From NCBI RefSeq assembly GCF_001189955.1, contig NZ_LFLT01000003.1, positions 1 through 64,000 on the forward strand: DNA of 64,000 nucleotides, read 5' to 3'. The notes below the pieces were generated by a model. The model saw only the letters and a list, made by a program, of their open reading frames with translations. It did no database searches and had not been told where the DNA came from. Each line of letters opens with the position of its first letter. Position 1 is the stretch's first letter. This stretch comes from Herbaspirillum chlorophenolicum. GTDB lineage: Bacteria; Pseudomonadota; Gammaproteobacteria; Burkholderiales; Burkholderiaceae_D. Below are positions 53,917 through 62,259 of this stretch, piece after piece. The position numbers and the translations under genes are program-made.

Positions 53917-55422
53917 TCAACGGAACGCCGGCTCGGCGAAGCTGCGCAGTTTGCGGCTATGCAACTGTTCGATCCCGTTGTTGCGCAACAGCTCCAGCGC
54001 ACGGATACCAATCTGCAAGTGCTGCGCCACCCGCTGCTCATAAAAGCTGTTGGCCATGCCGGGCAGCTTGATCTCGCCGTGCAGTGGCTTGTCCGACACG
54101 CACAGCAACGTCCCGTAAGGCACCCGGAAACGGAAACCGTTGGCCGCCACCGTAGCGCTTTCCATATCGAGCGCGATGGCGCGGCTCTGCGAAAAACGCA
54201 GCAACGGCATGCGATGGTCGCGCAGCTCCCAGTTGCGGTCATCCACGGAAGCCACCGTGCCGGTGCGCATGATGCGTTTCAGTTCATACCCCTTGAGCTG
54301 CGTGATGCTGGCCACCGCATCCTGCAACGCCAGCTGCACTTCGGCCAGCGCCGGGATCGGCACCCACAGCGGCAGGTCGTCGTCCAGCACATGGTCGTCG
54401 CGCACATAGGCGTGCGCCAGCACGTAATCCCCCATGCGCTGCGAGGCCGACAAGCCGGCGCAGTGCCCCAGCATCAGCCAGCCGTGCGGGCGCAGCACGG
54501 CGACATGGTCGGTGACGGTCTTGGCATTGGACGGCCCCACGCCGATATTGATCAGCGTAATGCCGCTGCCGTCGGCCCGCTGCAGATGGTAGGCCGGCAT
54601 CTGCGGCTGGCGCGCCGGCGCCACGCCCGAAGCCGGCTGGGCACTACCTCCCTCCTGGTTGGTGCTCCAGGTGGTGACGTTGCCCGGTTCCACGAAAGCC
54701 ACATATTGCTGGCGGTAGGCCCGCTCTTGCGGATCGTCGGTGGGTTCCATCAGCTTGCGGCCCAGGCGTACGAATTCATCCACGTAGAACGCATAGTTGG
54801 TGAACAGCACATAGCGCTGGAACTGGTCCGGCGAAGTGGCCGTGTAATGGCGCAGCCGATGCAGCGAATAATCGATGCGCGGCCCGGTAAACAGCGCCAG
54901 CGGATGCACGCCGTCGCGCCAGGCGCCATTATCGACTTCATAAGTACCGTTGACGATACGGTCGTCCATGGCCGCCAGGTCGGGCAGGTCGAACACGTCC
55001 GGCAGCGAGCGCAAATGCTCCGGATCGAGGCTTCCTTCGACGTGGATACCCTCCGGGAAGGCGAAATGCACCGGGATCGGCAAATCGCTCACGCCGATCT
55101 CCAGCGGCACCTGATGGTTTTGCAGCACCAGCTTGAACTGGCTCAGCAGGTAATTATGGAACAGCGCCGGCCGGGTCAGCGTGGTCTCGTAACAACCGGG
55201 GCCGGCGACGAAGCCGAAGGACTGGCGGGTATCGGTATGGGTCGCCTTCTCGGTGGTGATGCGCACGAAGGGATAGCAGGCGCGCACGCGCTGTTCCAGC
55301 ACTTCTCCGGCAGAAAACTTGCGAAAGGCATCGCGCAGGATGGCGGTGTTGCGCTCATAGATTTCAAGCACGCGCGCATAGGCGGCATCGGGGTCGGTGA
55401 ATTTTTCAGTGGCAAACATCAT
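53917..55422 (-). CDS. amn: AMP nucleosidase
   Basis: Amn hydrolyses AMP to adenine and ribose 5-phosphate, adjusting adenylate pools. The 501-residue product has the long N-terminal Amn regulatory domain (GPGCYETTLTRPALF, HFAFPEGIHVEGS) and a C-terminal nucleoside-phosphorylase-like domain (INIGVGPSNAKTVTDHVAVLRP, DMESATVAANGFRFRVPYGTLLCVSDKPLHGE). GGAGA precedes the ATG at 55422. The 475-bp gap to ansB (55423-55897) holds a hairpin GCCGCAC / GTGCGGC at 55437-55464 and no gene I can support. Confidence 0.93.
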   Translation of the reverse strand: MMFATEKFTDPDAAYARVLEIYERNTAILRDAFRKFSAGEVLEQRVRACYPFVRITTEKATHTDTRQSFGFVAGPGCYETTLTRPALFHNYLLSQFKLVLQNHQVPLEIGVSDLPIPVHFAFPEGIHVEGSLDPEHLRSLPDVFDLPDLAAMDDRIVNGTYEVDNGAWRDGVHPLALFTGPRIDYSLHRLRHYTATSPDQFQRYVLFTNYAFYVDEFVRLGRKLMEPTDDPQERAYRQQYVAFVEPGNVTTWSTNQEGGSAQPASGVAPARQPQMPAYHLQRADGSGITLINIGVGPSNAKTVTDHVAVLRPHGWLMLGHCAGLSASQRMGDYVLAHAYVRDDHVLDDDLPLWVPIPALAEVQLALQDAVASITQLKGYELKRIMRTGTVASVDDRNWELRDHRMPLLRFSQSRAIALDMESATVAANGFRFRVPYGTLLCVSDKPLHGEIKLPGMANSFYEQRVAQHLQIGIRALELLRNNGIEQLHSRKLRSFAEPAFR

Positions 55423-55897
55423 CTTTCTCCATCATTGCCGCACGCAGCACAACCGGTGTGCGGCTTTTACCGGCCATTGCCGGACATTAAAAATCCTTGT
55501 GTGCGCCTTCGATATTACCCGAGTCGCCGCCTCCCCATCATCGTTGAATCAGGTATCGCAATATCCCGCTTCCTTCCCTTTGCGCGATACGGATTCGGTG
55601 CTATCGTGGAATTCTTCTTCGCCGTTTCACAACCAAGTCCCCAATACCGGAACCGGCATCGCGACATCGCGGGCAGGCCATGCATTTTCGCTCCGCAATG
55701 GTGCTCGCCGCAGCTCATCCGGGTGCATCCATTCCCAGTGCCAGTGCATGTTCCCGCGCGTTAAAAAAACCTTTGATCGCGGCACGGACGGGTGCTATCT
55801 TGATCGCACTCCGAAGCCCATCCGGCTCGCCGGCCAACCGATCCACACCGGCTTATCGGAGCCATAAAAACACTCAACCACACATACAGAGGCACAC

Positions 55898-56965
55898 ATG
55901 CTCGCGAGAAAATTCTTCGGCCAGATCCTGGTCCTGTTCTGCCTGGCGGCCACCGTCGCCGCACAGGCGCAAAACCTGCCCAACGTCGTCATTCTGGCGA
56001 CCGGCGGCACCATCGCCGGCACCGGCGCCACCACTACCACCACGGTCGGCTACACCGCCGCCAAGGTCGGCGTGGATGCGCTGATCGCTGCCGTCCCCGA
56101 ACTGCAGAAGGTCGCCAACGTGCGCGGCGAGCAGACCATGCAGATCGCCAGCGAAAACATGAACAACGACGCCTGGCTGAAACTGGCCAAGCGCGTCAAC
56201 ACGCTGCTGGCGCAAAGCGACGTGGACGGCATCGTGATCACCCACGGCACCGACACCATCGAAGAAACCGCCTACTTCCTGGACCTGGTGGTCAAGAGCA
56301 AGAAGCCGGTCGTGATCGTCGGCGCGATGCGCCCGTCGACCGCGATCAGCGCCGATGGCCCGATCAACCTGTACAACGCAGTGCTGCTGGCCGGCTCCAA
56401 GGAAGCCATCGGCAAGGGCGTGCTGGTGACCCTGAACGACCAGATCAACGCCGGCCGCGAAGTGACCAAGACCAACACCTCCACACTGGACACCTTCAAG
56501 ACCCCGGAACTGGGCTTTTTGGGCTACATCCAGGGCAGCAAGCCGTACTTCTACCGCCAGTCGACCCGCAAGAACACGGTTGACACTCCGTTTGACATCA
56601 TGAATCTGGACAAGCTGCCGCAAGTCGACATCGTCTACGGCTACGCCAACATGAACCCGATCGCACTGAACGCCTTCGTGGCCGCCGGCGCACAAGGCAT
56701 CGTCCACGCCGGCGTGGGCGATGGCAGCCTGAACAACACCGTCGTGCCGTCGCTGACCGAAGCCCGCAAGAAGGGCGTCGTCATCGTGCGTGCGAGCCGT
56801 GTCGGCCAGGGCATCGTGGCGCGCAACGGCGAAGCCGACGACGACAAGCTGGACTTCGTCGTCTCCGATACGCTCAACGCGCAAAAGGCCCGCATCCTGC
56901 TAATGCTGGCGCTGACCAAGACCACCGACAGCAAGGAAATCCAGAAGATGTTCTGGGAATACTGA
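55898..56965 (+). CDS. ansB: Type II (periplasmic) L-asparaginase
   Basis: The enzyme hydrolyses asparagine to aspartate and ammonia, and type II forms often act on glutamine too. The 355-residue precursor has a signal peptide ending near AAQAQ (cleavage about residue 25). The nucleophile T38 is in LATGGTIAG, and the second catalytic group T-D is in THGTDTIEET, with a conserved lysine in IVGAMRPSTAISADGP-region downstream. AGAGG precedes the ATG. It supplies nitrogen in the periplasm and ends at a perfect terminator. Confidence 0.94.
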   Translation: MLARKFFGQILVLFCLAATVAAQAQNLPNVVILATGGTIAGTGATTTTTVGYTAAKVGVDALIAAVPELQKVANVRGEQTMQIASENMNNDAWLKLAKRVNTLLAQSDVDGIVITHGTDTIEETAYFLDLVVKSKKPVVIVGAMRPSTAISADGPINLYNAVLLAGSKEAIGKGVLVTLNDQINAGREVTKTNTSTLDTFKTPELGFLGYIQGSKPYFYRQSTRKNTVDTPFDIMNLDKLPQVDIVYGYANMNPIALNAFVAAGAQGIVHAGVGDGSLNNTVVPSLTEARKKGVVIVRASRVGQGIVARNGEADDDKLDFVVSDTLNAQKARILLMLALTKTTDSKEIQKMFWEY

Positions 56966-57012
56966 TCGCCCTTGACGGCGCGCCCGCAAGCGCGCCATCA
57001 ACAATCAGCATG

Positions 57013-57048
57013 AAAAAAGCCCGCTGCATGCAAATGCAGCGGGCTTTT
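57013..57048. terminator. Terminator between ansB and the TMEM165 gene
   Basis: A perfect 15-bp stem, AAAAGCCCGCTGCAT / ATGCAGCGGGCTTTT with a GCAA tetraloop, is bidirectional between converging genes. Confidence 0.95.
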
Positions 57049-57068
57049 CCTTTGCGGCGAGCGCGAAA

Positions 57069-57644
57069 TCAGAACCCCAGCGACTTGCCCGCGCCCAGCA
57101 AGGTGGCCACGCCAAGAATGGCGAAGATAACCGCCGCGATGGCATGCACGACGCGCACCGGAATCCTGCCGGCAATGCGGTCGCCCAGCAGCACGGCCGG
57201 CACGTTGGCGATCATCATGCCCAGCGTGGTACCGGCCACTATTGGCACGAAGGCATGGTACTGCGCGGCCAGCGCCACGGTGGCGACCTGGGTCTTGTCG
57301 CCCATCTCGGCCAGGAAGAAGGTCAGCAAGGTGGTGCCGAACACCCCGAAGCGACCGAACTTGGCTTCGCTCTCATCGAACTTGTCGGGGATCAGCGTCC
57401 ACACCGCCATGGCGATGAAGGAGACGCCCAGCACCCAGCGCAGGATTTCCGGCGACAGCAACGAAGTGATCCACGCGCCCAGCGCGCCGGCAAAAGCATG
57501 GTTGGCGATGGTCGCGACCAGGACGCCGAGGATAATGGGAAGGGGCTTGCGGAACTTGGCTGCCAAGATGAAGGCCAGCAGTTGGGTTTTATCGCCGATT
57601 TCGGCGAGTGCGACGATGCCTGTGGAAACAAGGAATGCATCCAT
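57069..57644 (-). CDS. mneA: TMEM165/GDT1-family Mn2+ exporter (MneA-like)
   Basis: The 191-residue inner-membrane protein has two copies of the family motif E-x-G-D-K-T (ALAEIGDKTQ at 13-21 and FLAEMGDKTQ in the second half) and about six spans. Bacterial relatives (MneA in Vibrio) export manganese. The start is ATG 57644, with GGAGAG 8 bp upstream. The gene has a yybP-ykoY Mn2+ riboswitch in its leader, which strongly supports manganese as substrate. Confidence 0.92.
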   Translation of the reverse strand: MDAFLVSTGIVALAEIGDKTQLLAFILAAKFRKPLPIILGVLVATIANHAFAGALGAWITSLLSPEILRWVLGVSFIAMAVWTLIPDKFDESEAKFGRFGVFGTTLLTFFLAEMGDKTQVATVALAAQYHAFVPIVAGTTLGMMIANVPAVLLGDRIAGRIPVRVVHAIAAVIFAILGVATLLGAGKSLGF

Positions 57645-57710
57645 TGGGTTTTCTCTCCATGGCCGGACAAAAACGCATGACCACGCGCGCTCCCCGGCCA
57701 TTGTCGGAGG

Positions 57711-57855
57711 CTACGTGGTCAAAGGTCTTGTCAAGCGAAGAACGCATCCCGTCAAAGACATGCGTTCTCAGGAACCGCCGGCGCCATGATCTGTGGATCA
57801 AGTATGTTGACGCAAGCCCCTCCTCAGGATGGAAGGCGACTACTCCCCAATGACC
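57711..57855 (-). promoter_or_regulatory. yybP-ykoY manganese riboswitch
   Basis: On the minus strand the leader contains the class hallmarks in order: TTGGGGAGTAG near 57850, CGTCAACATACTTG near 57815-57800, and GACAAGACCTTTGACC near 57735-57717. P1 pairs GGTCA (57855-57851) with TGACC (57721-57717). Downstream, GACCACG (57720-57714) can instead pair CGTGGTC (57685-57679), followed by TTTTT, a terminator that excludes P1. Mn2+ binding should stabilise P1 and permit transcription. The family assignment rests on sequence signatures. Confidence 0.92.
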
Positions 57856-57860
57856 GGCGC

Positions 57861-57889
57861 ATTTTACTGATTTTGAACCGCCGAGTCCA
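57861..57889 (-). promoter_or_regulatory. Promoter of the riboswitch-mneA transcript
   Basis: On the minus strand TGGACT and TAAAAT are separated by exactly 17 bp. The predicted start near 57854 coincides with the first base-paired strand of the riboswitch P1 helix. Confidence 0.7.
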
Positions 57890-58084
57890 TGCGAAGACAG
57901 CACTTTTCGCATTGCAATGATGGCATCGCTTCCCTCTTTCCCACGAGGCGCGTCAGACAATGCCTGAACTTGCCGGCCTGTCCTGCCCATGGCGGAACCA
58001 TCGCCTTCGATGGCAACTCTTTAATGGCATGGCCAAGCCCGGCCGTGCGCTCCCCATACTTCCAGACAACAGACCGTAGAACCC

Positions 58085-59710
58085 ATGCCTATGCTGAACC
58101 GACGCCGCTTCCTGGCCTCCGCCTCTGCCGCCGCCGCACTTGCCGCCCTGGGCATTGCGCCGGAAGCCGTGGCCGCCGGGCGTATCAAAATGGGATCCTC
58201 CGAGAAATTCTCCTTCGACACGCTGATTGCCCGCGCGCGCGACATGGCAAAGACGCCATACAACCCGCACAACAAGGTCCCGCGCGACATACTCGACCAG
58301 ATCGACTACGAAGCGCACGGCAAGATCAGGTTCAACACCGACTATGCGCCATTCGCCGATGGCCCCGGCCAGTTTCCGCTGACCTTCTTCCATCTCGGCA
58401 AATTCTTTCTGGTACCGGTGCACATGTATCTGCTGGACGGCCCCGGCAGCGCCCCCACCCGTGCGCGCGAGATCCTGTATAACGACAACTACTTCGACAT
58501 GCCGGCCGACAGCCCCGCACACAAACTGCCGGCAGGCAGCGGCTTCGCCGGATTCCGCTTCCAGGAAAGCCGCCTGGCCGACCAGCAAAAGAAGGACTGG
58601 CGCAGCAACGACTGGGTGGCCTTCCTCGGCGCCTCCTATTTCCGCGCCATCGGCGACCTGTACCAATATGGACTATCGGCGCGCGGCATCGCTATCGACG
58701 TGGCCGAGGCCGGCAAGAAGGAGGAATTCCCGGACTTCACCCATTTCTTCTTCGAGCCTTCCGCACCGGACAGCGACACCGTGGTGGTCTACGCGTTGCT
58801 GGAAGGCCCCAGCGTCACCGGCGCCTATCGGTTCACGATGCGCCGCGCCGAAGGCGTGACCATGGAGATCGACAAATCGCTGTTCCTGCGCCGCGACGTC
58901 GCCCGCCTGGGACTGGCGCCGGCCACTTCGATGTACTGGTTCTCGGAAACGGTCAAAGGTACCGGCGTCGACTGGCGCCCCGAAGTGCACGACTCGGACG
59001 GCCTGGCAATGTGGAACGGCAACGGCGAGCACATCTGGCGCCCGCTCAACAACCCGCCGCATACCATCGCCTCGGCCTTCGCCGACAGCGGCCTGCGCGG
59101 CTTCGGCCTGTCGCAGCGCGACCGCGACTTCGACCATTACCAGGACGGCGTCATGTATCAGCGCCGGCCCGGCTTGTGGGTGGAACCGCTGGAAAACTGG
59201 GGCGATGGCGCGGTACAACTGATCGAAATCAATACCGACGACGAGATCCATGACAACATCGTCGCCATGTGGGTGCCCAAGGCGGCGGCCACCGCAGGCA
59301 GCAACTACCGCCTGCGCTATCGCCTGTACTGGCAGCAGGACGAACCATTCCCCTCGCCGCTGGCGCGCTGCGTGGCCACGCGCCTTGGCAACGGCGGCCA
59401 GCCGGGCCAGCCGCGCCCGCCCAATATGCGCAAGTTCGTGGTGGAATTCAAAGGCGCGCCGCTGGAAAAACTGCCTTTCGGCACCAAACCGGAGGTGGTA
59501 CTAAACACCTCGCGCGGCAGTTTTTCCTACATCTTCGCCGAACCGGTCCCCAACGGCATAGCCGGCCACTGGCGCGCGCAGTTCGACCTCGCCGTGGATG
59601 GCGAAGAACCGGTCGACATGCGCTTGTTCCTGCGCGACAAAGGCGAGGCGCTCACGGAGACCTGGCTGTTCCAGTACCATCCGTTCAAGACCAGCCCTGT
59701 GTACCGATGA
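58085..59710 (+). CDS. opgD: Glucan biosynthesis protein D (periplasmic)
   Basis: OpgD/MdoD modifies osmoregulated periplasmic glucans. The 541-residue precursor starts with a Tat signal, NRRRFLASASAAAALAA (RR at 6-8), as in OpgD but not OpgG. It then has the MdoG family domain: YNPHNKVPRDI, FLGASYFRAIGDLYQYGLSARG, FGLSQRDRDFDHYQD and GLWVEPLENWGDGAVQLIEI. No opgH or opgG is adjacent. The start (58085 or 58091) has no clear ribosome site. The upstream gap 57890-58084 shows no gene. Confidence 0.92.
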   Translation: MPMLNRRRFLASASAAAALAALGIAPEAVAAGRIKMGSSEKFSFDTLIARARDMAKTPYNPHNKVPRDILDQIDYEAHGKIRFNTDYAPFADGPGQFPLTFFHLGKFFLVPVHMYLLDGPGSAPTRAREILYNDNYFDMPADSPAHKLPAGSGFAGFRFQESRLADQQKKDWRSNDWVAFLGASYFRAIGDLYQYGLSARGIAIDVAEAGKKEEFPDFTHFFFEPSAPDSDTVVVYALLEGPSVTGAYRFTMRRAEGVTMEIDKSLFLRRDVARLGLAPATSMYWFSETVKGTGVDWRPEVHDSDGLAMWNGNGEHIWRPLNNPPHTIASAFADSGLRGFGLSQRDRDFDHYQDGVMYQRRPGLWVEPLENWGDGAVQLIEINTDDEIHDNIVAMWVPKAAATAGSNYRLRYRLYWQQDEPFPSPLARCVATRLGNGGQPGQPRPPNMRKFVVEFKGAPLEKLPFGTKPEVVLNTSRGSFSYIFAEPVPNGIAGHWRAQFDLAVDGEEPVDMRLFLRDKGEALTETWLFQYHPFKTSPVYR

Positions 59711-59730
59711 GTATGCGCAATAAAAAAAGG

Positions 59731-59760
59731 TTGCCCATTCTTTTGAATTGCCTTTATAAT
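59731..59760 (+). promoter_or_regulatory. Promoter of tRNA-Arg
   Basis: TTGCCC and a perfect TATAAT are separated by 18 bp and end 10 bp before the tRNA. Confidence 0.75.
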
Positions 59761-59770
59761 CGCGCCTCTT

Positions 59771-59847
59771 GCGGCTGTAGCTCAGCTGGATAGAGTACTT
59801 GGCTACGAACCAAGGGGTCGTGGGTTCGATTCCTGCCAGCCGCACCA
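59771..59847 (+). tRNA. tRNA-Arg (anticodon ACG)
   Basis: A 77-nt cloverleaf: acceptor GCGGCTG / CAGCCGC, anticodon stem CTTGG / CCAAG with loop CTACGAA (anticodon ACG, read as ICG), T loop TTCGATT, and encoded CCA. The TψC stem has two wobble pairs. Confidence 0.96.
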
Positions 59848-59852
59848 AATGC

Positions 59853-59887
59853 AAAAGGGTCCATCGTCAGATGGGCCCTTTTTCTTT
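59853..59887 (+). terminator. Terminator of tRNA-Arg
   Basis: AAAAGGGTCCATC pairs with GATGGGCCCTTTT (one G-U) around GTCA, with a T-rich tail. Confidence 0.85.
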
Positions 59888-59956
59888 TCCCGGATTGATT
59901 TCATCATGGCATGCACGATGGCTGTCACGCTCGTCCTGTCCGCCAGATAACCGTCA

Positions 59957-59988
59957 ACAAAAAACCCGTGAATGCATCCACGGGTTTT
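59957..59988 (-). terminator. Terminator of ssb
   Basis: AAAACCCGTG / CACGGGTTTT is a perfect 10-bp stem followed by TTTTTTG on the minus strand, 40 bp after ssb. Confidence 0.88.
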
Positions 59989-60027
59989 GCTGGTCTCTTG
60001 CCGGTGCCGGAAACCGGCACAGAACCA

Positions 60028-60528
60028 TCAGAACGGAATATCGTCGTCCATGTCCGAGAAGTTCGACGCCGGACGCGAAGCCGGCTGCTGGCGTGGCGCG
60101 CTGGCACCACCACCGCCTCCTGTATTCTGGCGCGGCGCCGGGCTGCCGCCGCCATAGCCGCCGCCATCGTCCATCGATGCACCGCCGCCGCCCTGGCGGC
60201 TGCCCAGCATCTGCATGGTATCGGCGATGATTTCGGTGGTGTAGCGCTCAACGCCATCCTTGTCTTGCCACTTGCGGGTCTGCAGGCGGCCTTCAACGTA
60301 GATTTGCGAACCCTTCTTCAGGTACTGGCCGGCGATTTCCGCCAGCTTGCGGTAGAAAGTGATGCGGTGCCATTCGGTGAGCTCTTTCTTCTCGCCGGAG
60401 TTCTTGTCCTTCCAGCTTTCGGTCGTAGCGACGGCGATGTTGGTGACGGCTTCACCGTTCGGCATGTAGCGTGTTTCCGGATCGCGTCCGAGGTTGCCGA
60501 CGATGATGACTTTATTGACCGATGCCAT
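60028..60528 (-). CDS. ssb: Single-stranded DNA-binding protein
   Basis: SSB coats ssDNA in replication and repair. The 166-residue protein has the N-terminal OB fold ([60 protein letters not shown]), a Gly/Pro/Gln-rich linker and the acidic tip DMDDDIPF that recruits partners. AGGAG lies 7 bp before the ATG. The MFS gene lies 26 bp upstream on the same strand. Confidence 0.97.
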   Translation of the reverse strand: MASVNKVIIVGNLGRDPETRYMPNGEAVTNIAVATTESWKDKNSGEKKELTEWHRITFYRKLAEIAGQYLKKGSQIYVEGRLQTRKWQDKDGVERYTTEIIADTMQMLGSRQGGGGASMDDGGGYGGGSPAPRQNTGGGGGASAPRQQPASRPASNFSDMDDDIPF

Positions 60529-60554
60529 TGTTTCTCCTGGATTACTAATTACAG

Positions 60555-61796
60555 TTAAGCAGTTGCACTTGCCGCATGCGTACCGCGCCGCGGCAGGTTT
60601 TTCATGTTAGCCGCGATTATAAGCCAGGTCAGGGTTACCGCAGCCGACAACAAGAATACTGCCGACGTACTTACATTTTGTTTGAGCCAGCCGCCCAGGG
60701 CGCCGCCGCAAAATAGCCCCAATGCCTGCAAGGTGTTGTAAACACCCAGCGCCGCCCCTTTGGCCGCCGGCGGCGCGATGCGCGAAACCAGCGAAGGCTG
60801 GGATGCCTCCAAAATATTGAACGCGACAAAAAACAGGAACAACAGCGCCACCAGCACCCACCAGTGCGTAACCGGGTGCGACAGCGCTGCCCAGAAGCCA
60901 AGCTGGACCAGCAGCAAAAGCGCGATGGCGGCAACGAAAACCAGCTTCATGCGCCCATGCCTCTCAGCCACGAAGACCGGCGGCAGCATCAGCACGAAGG
61001 AGGCCAGCACTACCGGCAGGTAGATTTTCCAGTGCTCGTCGACCGGGATGCCCGAATACTGCACCAGCGCCCCCGGCAGTACCACAAACATGGCCAGTTG
61101 GGTCATATGCAGCGTGAAGACGCCAAAGTTCAGGCGCATCAACTCCCCATGACGCAGTACCTCCCTGAAAGGCACACGCCTGGCCTTGACCATGGGCGAA
61201 TCCGGCACCACCCACAACACGACGGCAATGGCCAGCAACGACAGCACACCGGTCAGCCCGAAGATGCCGCCCATGCCGATGAGCCGGTAGAGCACCGGCG
61301 AGGCCACCAGCGAGACAGCGAAGGTCAGCCCGATCGAGGCGCCGACCATGGCCATGGCCTTGGTGCGGTGTTCTTCACGGGTGGAATCGGCAATAAAGGC
61401 GGTAATGGCGGCCGAGATCGCGCCGGCGCCCTGGATCGCACGACCGGCGATCACCCAAGCCACGCTATCGGCCGCCGCCGCGATGAAGGAACCCAGTGCG
61501 AACAGCACCAGGCCGATCACGATGATGCGCTTGCGCCCGTATTTATCCGAAGCGATACCGAACGGGATCTGGCCGAACGACTGTGCCAGTCCGTAGATCC
61601 CCATTGCCAGGCCGACCAGGGCCGCATTATCGCCACCGGGCAAGCCATGGGCGTAGACCGCAAACACCGGCAAGATCAGGAACAGGCCCAGCATGCGCAG
61701 GGCGAAGATGGACGCCAGCGATGCGCTGGCGCGCACTTCCGCGCGCGACATGCCGGATTTTTCGGGCAGTGCGGATGAGGTAACGGACTGGGTCAT
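60555..61796 (-). CDS. MFS transporter, YajR/drug-proton antiporter type
   Basis: The 413-residue protein has 12 hydrophobic spans with motif [17 protein letters not shown] after span 2 and motif C-like [20 protein letters not shown] in span 5. The first span [17 protein letters not shown] matches the YajR group, but the C-terminal YAM domain of YajR is absent. It precedes ssb with a 26-bp gap, an order seen in related betaproteobacteria. Its substrate is unknown. Confidence 0.9.
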   Translation of the reverse strand: MTQSVTSSALPEKSGMSRAEVRASASLASIFALRMLGLFLILPVFAVYAHGLPGGDNAALVGLAMGIYGLAQSFGQIPFGIASDKYGRKRIIVIGLVLFALGSFIAAAADSVAWVIAGRAIQGAGAISAAITAFIADSTREEHRTKAMAMVGASIGLTFAVSLVASPVLYRLIGMGGIFGLTGVLSLLAIAVVLWVVPDSPMVKARRVPFREVLRHGELMRLNFGVFTLHMTQLAMFVVLPGALVQYSGIPVDEHWKIYLPVVLASFVLMLPPVFVAERHGRMKLVFVAAIALLLLVQLGFWAALSHPVTHWWVLVALLFLFFVAFNILEASQPSLVSRIAPPAAKGAALGVYNTLQALGLFCGGALGGWLKQNVSTSAVFLLSAAVTLTWLIIAANMKNLPRRGTHAASATA

Positions 61797-62259
61797 GGCG
61801 AAAATGGCGGCTGCGCGTCGTTCCGGCTGCGCGCTTGCTATGAGACGAAAACGTTATGGTAACAGCATCGGCACACGCCCCCAGCCAACGGGAACCAATA
61901 GCACTTATTCGAACCGGCATTCGTCTATCTGCGGCATTCATCCAACACTTCATTTTGTCTTCATGAAAAATTCATCCCGGCGCACCTGAACTCAGGCTTC
62001 CTCATCAGCTTTTATGCAAGAATGCAGAGTTGCTCATTTTTCTGAATTACTCATAAAAGCCGCCGGCACGCGACATCCACTCGCGTTTCCAAAAAGCAAT
62101 AACCATAGCCAAGAAAAAGAAGCAATCGCTCGGTATTGCAGGGGGAAAGCCCGGATAAATAACGGTGATGATCATTGCTGGTCACCGCCCATTCCTAAGC
62201 TTTGATTTCGATTTTTGTTTTTCTTGTCGGCCAACCAGCCGGCTGGCGCTTATATCAGT

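Noticed and set aside
62014-62205. 63-codon frame upstream of the ArnT-like gene
   Set aside because: No ribosome site, no hydrophobic or domain pattern, and mixed composition; not distinguishable from chance.
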